A model generated the notes under the pieces. It did not search any database and was not told the origin of the DNA. It saw only the letters and a program-made list of their open reading frames with translations. DNA of 35,410 nt, from the NCBI GenBank assembly GCA_001001705.1, contig LCOG01000010.1, forward strand, positions 1 through 35,410, given 5' to 3'. Positions 8,651 through 14,248 of the stretch are shown in pieces. The DNA is from Parcubacteria group bacterium GW2011_GWA2_47_26 (GTDB lineage: Bacteria; Patescibacteriota; Patescibacteriia; GWA2-47-26). Position numbers and translations under genes: made by a program. Position 1 is the first letter of the stretch; the number at the start of each line of letters is the position of its first letter.

Positions 8651-9844
8651 TTAAATTTGTTCCTGCAATTCTTGCATAAGGTCCAGATAAAATTTCACAT
8701 TATGAATTGAGGCCAAACGCAAGGCTAACGGCTCACCAACCTTAAATAAATGGCGCAAATATGCCCGGCTGTGATGTGTGCAAGCAAGACACATACAATG
8801 TTTATCAATCGGATTAAAATCTAGGCGATATTTTTCATTAAAAATATTCACCACGGAATAAAATTTTGGATTTTGGATTTTGGATTTTGGATTTCGCACA
8901 TATAGCTGCCCATGCCGAGCATTTCGTGTCGGAAGCACACAGTCAAACATATCCACTCCCTGCCGTACCGCCTCAACAATCTCTTCGGGCTTTCCAAGCC
9001 CCATTAAATACCGCGGCTTATCTTTTGGTAAAAATGGCATCACCCATTCCATAACCTTCATCTTTTCCTTAAATGACTCCCCCACTGAAACGCCGCCAAT
9101 TGCATAACCATCAAAATCTAAATCCACCAAATCGCGCGCCGACTGCTCGCGCAGATCTTTATACACCGACCCCTGAACAATGCCAAACAACAGATTTTTA
9201 ATTTTGTATTTTGTATTTTGTATTTTGCACCTCTCCGCCCATCTAGTCGTCTGTTCAACTGCTTCACGCGCTATTTTTTTCTCTATCGGATAAGGAGCAC
9301 ATACATCAAGCGCCATCATTATATCCGACCCTAGCGTACTTTGAATTTCAACCACTCGTTCAGGCGTTAATAAATCCTTGCGGCCGCCTAAGCGATCAAT
9401 AAATTCAGCGCCATCTTTTGTAATCCGCACATCATAGTCCGCCTCCCCTTTGTCATTCTGAGCATAGCGAAGAATCCCGTACTTTAATCGACGAGATCCT
9501 TCGTCGCCTTGCTCCTCAGGATGACGAGAACGTCGTGCCAAACTAAAAATCTGATACCCTCCACTATCAGTCAATATCGGCCCCTCCCACCCCATGAATT
9601 TATGCAGCCCATGAGCCTTTTTTATTACCTCAAGACCAGGGCGCACAAAAAGATGGTAGGTGTTGGACAGCAAAATCGGCGCGGACAGCCGTCGCATATC
9701 CTCCGCGTCCAAAGTTTTCACCGCCCCGCGCGTAGCGATGGTCATGAAAAAGGGCGTCTTGATAACTCCATGCCGAGTTCTTAATTCTCCAACTCGCGCC
9801 TCACCACGTTTTGCTTCTTTCAGCATCTTAAAATAATCTTGCAT
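8651..9844 (-). CDS. tgt: Queuine tRNA-ribosyltransferase (TGT)
   Basis: TGT exchanges guanine 34 in the anticodon of tRNAs with GUN anticodons for a 7-deazaguanine. The TIM-barrel signatures are present: FFMTIATRGAVKTL, SNTYHLFVRPG, LTDSGGYQIFSL, MALDVCAPYP with the catalytic Asp region, FGIVQGSVYKDLRE, YAIGGVSVGE, MGLGKPEEIVEAV, FDCVLPTRNARHGQ, and the zinc site CMCLACTHH. I chose the ATG at 9844; the longer GTG frame runs back through the -10 promoter element. The protein is ~397 residues, longer than usual, because three repeats lie in frame: a 74-bp palindrome at 9452-9525 and heptamer arrays at 8864-8894 and 9202-9226. Catalytic motifs flank but do not include them. Confidence 0.95.
   Translation of the reverse strand: MQDYFKMLKEAKRGEARVGELRTRHGVIKTPFFMTIATRGAVKTLDAEDMRRLSAPILLSNTYHLFVRPGLEVIKKAHGLHKFMGWEGPILTDSGGYQIFSLARRSRHPEEQGDEGSRRLKYGILRYAQNDKGEADYDVRITKDGAEFIDRLGGRKDLLTPERVVEIQSTLGSDIMMALDVCAPYPIEKKIAREAVEQTTRWAERCKIQNTKYKIKNLLFGIVQGSVYKDLREQSARDLVDLDFDGYAIGGVSVGESFKEKMKVMEWVMPFLPKDKPRYLMGLGKPEEIVEAVRQGVDMFDCVLPTRNARHGQLYVRNPKSKIQNPKFYSVVNIFNEKYRLDFNPIDKHCMCLACTHHSRAYLRHLFKVGEPLALRLASIHNVKFYLDLMQELQEQI
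8864..8894. repeat. Heptamer tandem repeat TTTTGGA x4.4, in frame in tgt
   Basis: Four complete copies of TTTTGGA plus a partial fifth lie without interruption. On the coding strand they read as RNPKSKIQNPKF near the TGT C-terminal zinc region. Because the unit is 7 nt, the peptide period is 7 residues per 21 nt. Confidence 0.9.
9202..9226. repeat. Heptamer tandem repeat TTTTGTA x3.6, in frame in tgt
   Basis: Three complete TTTTGTA units and a partial fourth encode KIQNTKYKIKN just ahead of the LLFGIVQGS motif. It differs by one base from the heptamer at 8864-8894. Confidence 0.88.
9452..9525. repeat. GTCATTCTGAG...CTCAGGATGAC palindrome, in frame in tgt
   Basis: This 74-bp element is bounded by complementary ends and contains GCGAAGAATCCCG and CGAGATCCTTCGTCG. 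It encodes RHPEEQGDEGSRR...RYAQNDK between SLARR and the DVRITKDGAEF motif of TGT. It has the same length as the copy in rsmH. Confidence 0.93.
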
Positions 9845-9855
9845 AATATTTCGAC

Positions 9856-9864
9856 AGTATATCA
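9856..9864 (-). promoter_or_regulatory. Extended -10 promoter for tgt
   Basis: On the minus strand TGATATACT is an extended -10 element, only 11 nt before the chosen ATG at 9844. I find no good -35. The transcript would begin about 4-5 nt before the ATG, so it would be almost leaderless. Confidence 0.5.
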
Positions 9865-9865
9865 C

Positions 9866-9897
9866 AAAAAAGAGGATTCTGCCCGATTCCTCTTTTT
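9866..9897 (-). terminator. Intrinsic terminator after the mraZ-rsmH-ftsL cluster
   Basis: AAAGAGGA and TCCTCTTT form a stem with a loop of about 11 nt, and the minus-strand 3' side ends in TTTTTT. It sits between the ftsL-like gene and tgt and abuts the tgt promoter. Confidence 0.75.
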
Positions 9898-9920
9898 CTC
9901 GCCGTAAAACACAAAGTATT

Positions 9921-10274
9921 TTACCGCACCGCCATCATGCCTGTTGTTTCAGAAATATATTGCACGTTAGAAACCGCGACCATGCCCGATGTCTTAACCC
10001 ATTCCGCAACACGTCCCGGAACTTGCATCTCCGCAACTTTCAAATTAAGTTTTTTGTTTTCAAATTTCAGCTCCTCAATTCTCCGCTCTAATTCACGAAT
10101 TTTATAACCGCGAGTGGACGTTATGCCTAGAGTCATAAGATAGGACGTACCAAGTCCCACTAAAGCAACAAGCAAGATCGCGCGCCAGCTTTTTTTTCGG
10201 CTGATAAATTGCACAAAAAATCCTACGCGGCGCATGGTATGACGAACTTTGGTCAAACGAAAATATCTCGGCAT
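9921..10274 (-). CDS. ftsL: FtsL-like cell division protein
   Basis: This is a small bitopic membrane protein: a basic N-terminus, one transmembrane helix around residues 33-52 (AILLVALVGLGTSYLMTLGI), then a heptad-rich coiled coil (IRELERRIEELKFENKKLNL) and a short extracytoplasmic tail. That layout and its position directly after rsmH match FtsL in the standard division cluster order mraZ-rsmH-ftsL. FtsL helps recruit and activate the septal peptidoglycan synthase through FtsB. FtsL sequences are poorly conserved, so the assignment rests on topology and synteny. The start lies 8 nt past the rsmH stop codon. No ftsI follows here; a terminator and tgt come next, so the cluster is cut short. 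Confidence 0.75.
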   Translation of the reverse strand: MPRYFRLTKVRHTMRRVGFFVQFISRKKSWRAILLVALVGLGTSYLMTLGITSTRGYKIRELERRIEELKFENKKLNLKVAEMQVPGRVAEWVKTSGMVAVSNVQYISETTGMMAVR

Positions 10275-10282
10275 AATTATTT

Positions 10283-11272
10283 CTAAATTTTCTCAACTAC
10301 CCGCAATTTTGCGCTTCTTGTTTGGGAATTTACTCTAATCTCCTCCTGCGTCGGCACAAGCGGTTTTTTAGTTAATAATTTCATTTTTACATCGGTCCAA
10401 TCTTTAAAAAACTGCTTAACAATCCTGTCCTCAAGCGAGTGAAAGCCTAGAACGGCAAACCGTCCTCCACTCTGCAATACCTCAAGCGCTTGCGGCAATG
10501 TCTCTTGCAATGCATTAAGTTCATCATTAACAGCAATGCGCAAAGCCTGAAATGTTTTTGTAGCAGGATGAATACCGCCGATCCATGGCACTCTCTGCCA
10601 AACGCTGTCATTCTGAGCCCGTGGCGAAGAATCCCGTCCTTTCTTAATATAGCGAGATCCTTCGCTACGCTCAGGATGACGCTTACGCGCCAGTTTTTCT
10701 CGGTAAGCCATAAGTATAATTTCTACAAGCTGTTTTGTCGTCACAATCGGTCTAGTCTTCCTCCCCGCAACAATCTTATTAGCAATCTCGCGCGCGAGCC
10801 CCTCCTCACCATATTCCTCCAGCAGTTCAGTCAATTGCTGCTGATTCCAACCATTTACAATCTCTGCCGCGCGAATCCCAGTTTTTGGATTAAAACGCAT
10901 ATCCAGCACTTCATCCTTCATAAAGCTAAACCCGCGTTCCCTCTCTAGTGTCGATGTAGAAAACCCTAGATCCAAAAGAATTCCATGCACTGGTCCAAAT
11001 TTATTCTCTTTAACAATTGCTGCCAAATCTCGGAAATTTGCATTCACTGTGATCAACCGCTCACCATATCTAGACGCTGGACGCTGGACGCTGGACGCTT
11101 CCAAAGCCTCTGAATCCGCATCTATCCCGAGCAACCGTCCATTTGGTGCAGTATGTGCTAAAATAGCCTTCGCATGCCCCCCATCCCCTAACGTGCAATC
11201 AATAAAATTCTGATCAGCTTTAGGGTCAAGAAACGTCAGTATCTCGTTGACCATTACGGGAATATGCGGCAT
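10283..11272 (-). CDS. rsmH: 16S rRNA (cytosine1402-N4)-methyltransferase RsmH
   Basis: RsmH methylates N4 of C1402 in the ribosomal P site using SAM. The family motifs are visible: HIPVMVNEIL at the start, FIDCTLGDGGHAKAIL (SAM loop), LLGIDADSEAL, GILLDLGFSTSTLERERGFSF, DMRFN, and the C-terminal FAVLGFHSLEDRIVKQFF. A GAGGAT ribosome-binding site precedes the ATG. Two repeats have been inserted in frame: a heptamer array (SVQRPAS) after LEAS and a 74-bp palindrome (RHPERSEGSR...SSPRAQNDS) in the variable helical domain before VPWIGGIHPATKTFQALRIA. They raise the length to 329 residues but leave the motifs intact. It lies downstream of mraZ and a long hairpin element. Confidence 0.95.
   Translation of the reverse strand: MPHIPVMVNEILTFLDPKADQNFIDCTLGDGGHAKAILAHTAPNGRLLGIDADSEALEASSVQRPASRYGERLITVNANFRDLAAIVKENKFGPVHGILLDLGFSTSTLERERGFSFMKDEVLDMRFNPKTGIRAAEIVNGWNQQQLTELLEEYGEEGLAREIANKIVAGRKTRPIVTTKQLVEIILMAYREKLARKRHPERSEGSRYIKKGRDSSPRAQNDSVWQRVPWIGGIHPATKTFQALRIAVNDELNALQETLPQALEVLQSGGRFAVLGFHSLEDRIVKQFFKDWTDVKMKLLTKKPLVPTQEEIRVNSQTRSAKLRVVEKI
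10607..10680. repeat. GTCATTCTGAG...CTCAGGATGAC palindrome, in frame in rsmH
   Basis: This 74-bp palindromic element matches the tgt copy in length, ends and internal GAAGAATCCCG / CGAGATCCTTCG segments, and has the same orientation. It adds about 25 residues to RsmH. Confidence 0.93.
11074..11099. repeat. Heptamer tandem repeat ACGCTGG x3.7, in frame in rsmH
   Basis: Three complete ACGCTGG units plus ACGCT are uninterrupted and encode SSVQRPAS in a loop of RsmH after the second SAM-binding strand. Confidence 0.88.
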
Positions 11273-11291
11273 ATTTTTTTCTTATCCTCGG

Positions 11292-11446
11292 GTTGTTGCG
11301 TGGTGATAGTTGCGGTAAAAGTGTCGCGGAGGCCTTGCGGGCATGGTTTCCGCCAAAGGCGGAAGAGCAAGGCCGAGCGCAAGCAGCGGCTCACTCGCTG
11401 GGCGAGCCGACTGCGGCTTTTACGCAATCTATCACCACGCAACAAC
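11292..11446. ncRNA. Long structured hairpin element, copy 1 (mraZ-rsmH gap)
   Basis: The ends GTTGTTGCGTGGTGATAG and CTATCACCACGCAACAAC are perfectly complementary over 18 bp. The stem continues with TTGCGGTAAAAG / CTTTTACGCAA, which pairs with one bulged base. Inside lie further stems GGCCTTGC/GCAAGGCC, TTCCGCC/GGCGGAA and CGGCTC/GAGCCG. The core (GCGGGCATGGT, CAAGCA, GCTGGG) is shared with copy 2 at 11935-12093, while the outer arms are unrelated in sequence but still pair. It ends just before the rsmH ribosome-binding site and would be transcribed within the mra operon. Whether it acts as RNA or as a mobile DNA palindrome is open. Confidence 0.7.
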
Positions 11447-11452
11447 TGCCCC

Positions 11453-11878
11453 CTAAATTCCGTATTCCTTTAACTGCTCTGCTGTTTGACTAATATCTTC
11501 AGCCTCGCGCGCATGGTGTGTCTCCCATCGCCCTTTATCCCATACCTCTAACCGGCTGCCAGTTCCAACCACCACAACTTCTTTTTTCAATTGTGCATGC
11601 GCCGCAAGATACTCCGGCACCAGCACTCGCCCCAGCTGATCAAGTTCCGCTTCTACCGCCCCAGAAAAAATAAAGCGCGCCAGTGACCGGGCGCTTGCTT
11701 GAGTAAGAGGCAACTTGCTTATCTTATCCGCCAATTCTGTCCAGGTATTCTGTGGATACACAAAAAGGCAAGATTCAAATCCGCGCGCAATTACAACGGT
11801 TTTTCCCAACATATCGCGAAGACGCGCCGGAAGAGGAATCCGTCTTTTAGCATCCATGGTGTGTTGATAATTTCCCAT
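11453..11878 (-). CDS. mraZ: Transcriptional regulator MraZ
   Basis: MraZ is a DNA-binding protein with two swapped-hairpin AbrB-like repeats that represses the division cluster in several bacteria. Repeat one reads MGNYQHTMDAKRRIPLPARLR and repeat two AVEAELDQLGRVLVPEYLAAH; each carries the conserved D-x-x-x-R/G-R-x-x-x-P pattern. I chose the ATG at 11878, which has GGAGG 8 nt upstream, rather than the GTG at 11893, which lies inside that ribosome-binding site. The length, ~141 residues, is normal. Three GTGGA repeats at 12098-12124, in the predicted leader, are candidates for its own binding boxes. Both intergenic gaps around the gene hold related long hairpins. Confidence 0.95.
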   Translation of the reverse strand: MGNYQHTMDAKRRIPLPARLRDMLGKTVVIARGFESCLFVYPQNTWTELADKISKLPLTQASARSLARFIFSGAVEAELDQLGRVLVPEYLAAHAQLKKEVVVVGTGSRLEVWDKGRWETHHAREAEDISQTAEQLKEYGI

Positions 11879-11934
11879 CAACATAGCCTCCACTAAACTA
11901 ACTTTTATTTTCAGTACTCATTCCTCCTTCCCCG

Positions 11935-12093
11935 TAGGATAAATTTCGGCGGCTCGCAGCAAAAATGTTGCGGAATCCGAGCGGGCATGGTGCCCCGACC
12001 GCTGTCGGGGCGAGCGAGGATGAGCACAAGCACCGGTTTCCCCGCTGGGGAAACCGAGTGCGGTTTTTGCGCGAGTTGCCGATATTTATCCTA
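11935..12093. ncRNA. Long structured hairpin element, copy 2 (mraZ leader)
   Basis: The ends TAGGATAAAT / ATTTATCCTA pair perfectly, and the arm continues through CGGC/GCCG, CTCGC/GCGAG and GCAAAAA/TTTTTGC. Internal stems are GCCCCGAC/GTCGGGGC, the perfect 10-bp CGGTTTCCCC/GGGGAAACCG, and ATCCGAGC/GCGAGGAT with tandem G-A mismatches. Compared with copy 1, the stems differ in sequence but keep pairing, which is covariation. It lies inside the predicted 5' untranslated region of mraZ, between the promoter near 12145 and the mraZ start. Confidence 0.7.
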
Positions 12094-12097
12094 TTTA

Positions 12098-12124
12098 TCC
12101 ACAATGTTATCCACTTCTTTCCAC
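12098..12124 (-). promoter_or_regulatory. Candidate MraZ box: three GTGGA direct repeats
   Basis: On the minus strand GTGGAAAGAA, GTGGATAACATT and GTGGATAAAT follow one another with spacings of 10 and 12 bp. MraZ operators in other bacteria are three direct repeats of a TGGG-like box with a 10-bp period upstream of mraZ. These boxes lie just downstream of the predicted start site. Confidence 0.5.
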
Positions 12125-12144
12125 TTTTGTTTGCGTGTACCTCT

Positions 12145-12173
12145 ATTATAGCAGAAAATTTACCACTAATCAA
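12145..12173 (-). promoter_or_regulatory. Promoter of the mraZ-rsmH-ftsL cluster
   Basis: Minus strand: TTGATT, 17 nt, then TATAAT preceded by TGC (an extended -10). Predicted start near 12138 would give a leader of about 260 nt that includes the GTGGA boxes and hairpin copy 2. Confidence 0.75.
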
Positions 12174-12305
12174 ACCTGTCAAATAACCAAAAAATGCCTG
12201 AAAATATAAAGAAATTACTAAAATACCGCTTAATCCGCCAATATAGTGTGGATAAAAGCTGTTTCACAACACCAACTAGCGTAAAAAGCCCAAAACCTTT
12301 CCAAC

Positions 12306-12334
12306 TTGACAACTTTTCTATCTAGTATTAATGT
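12306..12334 (+). promoter_or_regulatory. Possible promoter of the YerC-like regulator
   Basis: TTGACA at 12306-12311 is followed 17 nt later by a weak -10 (TAATGT). TATTAA occurs twice around it (12326 and 12334), which could be a repressor site for the TrpR-like product. It is divergent from the mra promoter. Confidence 0.4.
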
Positions 12335-12352
12335 ATTAACACGTGGTCATTC

Positions 12353-12685
12353 ATGAAACATACCATCGGTTTCAAGAACAATATGCATAAAAAACGAGAA
12401 TATCATTGGGAAAACAAAGAAACCAAAGAACTTTTTGAGGCAATCATGCAATTAAAAAATATTGACGAAGCACACCGCTTCTTCCGCGATCTCTGCACTT
12501 TGGAAGAGATAGACGAAATGGCGAGACGCTGGCAAGTTGCCATGATGCTGGCCAAAAATCGTCCTTACCGCAAAATAGCGCAGGAGGTCTCCGTCAGCAC
12601 ATCAACCGTAACCCGCGTCTCACACTGGATCAATCAAGGCATGGGCGGGTATAAACTTATATTGCAAAGACTAAAACTGCTGTAA
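12353..12685 (+). CDS. YerC/YecD-family TrpR-like regulator
   Basis: This is a small helix-turn-helix protein of the TrpR superfamily, YerC/YecD branch. The diagnostic parts are ELFEAIMQLKNIDEAHRFFRD, LCTLEEIDEMARRWQVAMML and the recognition helix-turn-helix YRKIAQEVSVSTSTVTRVSH, followed by a Gly-rich WINQGMGGYKLIL. Trp repressor itself binds tryptophan; the ligand and targets of the YerC branch are not established. The ATG at 12353 or the ATG at 12383 could be used; the second gives a protein closer to the usual ~100 residues. It is one of only two plus-strand genes here and is divergent from the mra cluster. An autoregulatory role is plausible but inferred. Confidence 0.88.
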   Translation: MKHTIGFKNNMHKKREYHWENKETKELFEAIMQLKNIDEAHRFFRDLCTLEEIDEMARRWQVAMMLAKNRPYRKIAQEVSVSTSTVTRVSHWINQGMGGYKLILQRLKLL

Positions 12686-12728
12686 GAGGTCATCTAAAAA
12701 CTCCAAGGCCGGATTTTTCTGGCATGTG

Positions 12729-13406
12729 CTATTTGAAAATCTCCTTTTTTAACTTCCATGCCTCCGCAATAAAAAAGTCTTTCCACTCGCGATGGTCAAG
12801 CGGTTTAAGCATGCGGGAAAAATCGGATGACTCGGAGGCCATTAAAAATCGAGATCCAATTTGCACCGAGTCAATGTGCCAATCAAATTTTGTCTTTGCA
12901 AGAACTATGAGCTTGGGGATGGAGTAGTGATACTTTTGAATGATGAAATATAGATCAATAAAGTCACGCGCTCGCGGTTTAATCGCGACTGTGTGCACTT
13001 TGTTAACGGCGATGTTAAGCACGCTATCAACATCTATATTTTTGTAATACATTCCCTTTTCAATACGCCCAAAATGATAATAATTGAAATCCACCTTTAG
13101 TAATTCTTTGCTGGGAAAAGTGAGTTGAAAACTATGCAAACCAAGAAATTGGTGGTAGTCAATGTGAGTTAGCTTTAACGCGGTCTCCACTTTTTTAATA
13201 AAGGTGCGTGTTGAGGGTAAATGAATTTCTTTTTCTGAAAAAAGGTCAACATCTTCAGAAAGACGGTGCTGCAGGTAAAATGCGGAAAGCGGTGTGCCGC
13301 CCGTAAAATAAAAATTCTTGCAAAAATAGGGTTATTTGGATACCATATCAAGCAGTTGTGTCTGCTCCGCGGTCAGGATTGGAAGATTCTCTTTTTGTTT
13401 GGCCAT
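12729..13406 (-). pseudogene. AbiEii/AbiGii-type nucleotidyltransferase toxin with an in-frame stop
   Basis: The intact reading frame from the ATG at 13406 encodes 225 residues but is broken by TAA at 13332-13334, codon 25. Before it is MAKQKENLPILTAEQTQLLD; after it come FYFTGGTPLSAFYLQHRLSE and DVDLFSEKE, which is the nucleotidyltransferase GG...DVDLF active-site pattern, then the family motif RARDFIDLYFI. AbiEii-like proteins are the toxin half of abortive-infection toxin-antitoxin systems. Downstream translation could restart at a GTG (13190) but would lack the active site. Since TAA is a normal stop here, I call it a nonsense-inactivated gene. A single-base sequence error is the other explanation. 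Confidence 0.8.
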
Positions 13407-13526
13407 AGCAAAAATTCAAGGTAACGGCGGGTTGGTTCATCCATAAAAAGTTTGTCCCAATACTTCCGCACCTTTTTTTCATTTAACTTTTTTCATTTGT
13501 TTTTCGTCAACTGACCAGTTGTACAT
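13373..13526 (-). pseudogene. Remnant of the AbiEii-associated upstream gene
   Basis: From the ATG at 13526 the frame reads MYNWSVDEKQMKKV and then stops. In another frame the sequence continues LNEKKVRKYWDKLFMDEPTR and RYLEFLLWPNKK up to a TGA at 13373-13375, overlapping the toxin start. The two halves resemble the start and end of a small ~100-residue protein that commonly precedes AbiEii genes in Patescibacteria, with the middle deleted and a frameshift at the join. That family recollection cannot be checked here. With the nonsense-broken toxin, it indicates a decayed two-gene module. Confidence 0.6.
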
Positions 13527-13640
13527 ACCCCTAAAGTGTAGCACATTTTGGGGAATTTTTCAAATAAAAAAATCACCTTGCCTGTCGCATCTTTCTATGA
13601 TACGCCACGGCAAAAGGGCAAAAGGGAAGGTTTCTCTTTT

Positions 13641-14243
13641 TTACCTTTTAATATAAAAGTAAACCGGCGGCGACCGCTTTGAAAAACGAAAAATCTCGGC
13701 TTTCCAGCCGGGGATTGAAAAAGCGCGCGAAATAATGCGCGTACCCGGCTGCAACTCCTTTTCAAATTTCGGCTTCAGATGCTCCATAGCCTTGGGCATA
13801 AGATAGCAAAAAACCACATCAGCATCAGATAAATCTTGTTTCAAATAATTGGCACGAACAAATCGGGCATTGTAGCGCGGGAGCTTGCCTGCCCCGCACC
13901 AATCTCTGCTCTGGTGCGCTTCGTCTCCCGCATGACGGCACATGAAGTGCCGCGCTACATTATACGCAAGCATCTTTGACCACCACACCATCGGCAATGA
14001 TTTTTCATATCCCACTGCCTTTGCTCCCAGCCTTGCCGCGGCACGGACTATGCGCCCATCTCCGCTCCCCAAATCATACACCATTTCCCCGGGCTTTATC
14101 GCAACCAGATTTATCATTCGCTTAAGATCACGACGCCCAGTCGGAACAAAAGGCGCCTCGGACCAAAGGGTGCCAAGCATTGAGCCATAAAACAGTGCGA
14201 GGATCAGTGTAACAAAAAAGAGAAGAAGTAAAACAAGAATCAT
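13641..14243 (-). CDS. Membrane-anchored class I SAM-dependent methyltransferase
   Basis: The protein starts with one hydrophobic helix (residues 1-22, ILVLLLLFFVTLILALFYGS), an apparent membrane anchor. A compact Rossmann methyltransferase follows: motif I is VYDLGSGDGRIVRAA, the acidic strand end AVGYEKS follows, and DADVVFCYLMPKAMEHL carries motif IV. The substrate is unknown. Around residues 95-125 an in-frame 90-bp palindromic repeat adds NVARHFMCRHAGDEA and QSRDWCGAGKLPRYNA between helix C and the ARFVRANYL strand. At 200 residues it is small. It starts 5 nt past the VirD4/HerA-like ATPase stop site, so it is read in the same transcript. The repeat lies in a region likely to be surface-exposed. 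Confidence 0.85.
   Translation of the reverse strand: MILVLLLLFFVTLILALFYGSMLGTLWSEAPFVPTGRRDLKRMINLVAIKPGEMVYDLGSGDGRIVRAAARLGAKAVGYEKSLPMVWWSKMLAYNVARHFMCRHAGDEAHQSRDWCGAGKLPRYNARFVRANYLKQDLSDADVVFCYLMPKAMEHLKPKFEKELQPGTRIISRAFSIPGWKAEIFRFSKRSPPVYFYIKR
13871..13960. repeat. TGTAGCGCGG...CCGCGCTACA element, in frame in the methyltransferase
   Basis: The termini TGTAGCGCGG and CCGCGCTACA are inverted repeats. Internal pairs include GGGAGC...GTCTCCC-like, GCACCA/TGGTGC and GGCAC/GTGCC. Its 90 bp equal exactly 30 codons, so the reading frame is preserved. Confidence 0.88.
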
Positions 14244-14248
14244 AATTC

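Noticed and set aside
10490-10948. 152-codon plus-strand ORF inside rsmH
   Set aside because: Antisense to a clear essential gene; composition follows the complement of rsmH codons.
11264-11493. Three overlapping ORFs of 63-69 codons between rsmH and mraZ
   Set aside because: Open frames of a palindromic sequence on both strands; explained by hairpin copy 1.
11292-12093. OMEGA/HEARO-like RNA or IS200/IS605 ends
   Set aside because: The hairpins are large and structured, but no IscB, TnpB or TnpA gene is near, and the outer arms differ between copies, unlike transposon ends.
11898-12182. 94- and 73-codon ORFs on both strands over the mraZ leader
   Set aside because: They follow the hairpin element, whose symmetry keeps both strands open; no ribosome-binding site or homology. 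The short MSTENKS at its end has an SD spaced too close to be a convincing leader peptide.
13332-13334. Possible stop-codon recoding in the AbiEii-like gene
   Set aside because: TAA is used as the normal stop of other genes here, and UGA also acts as a stop, so recoding as in Gracilibacteria is not supported.
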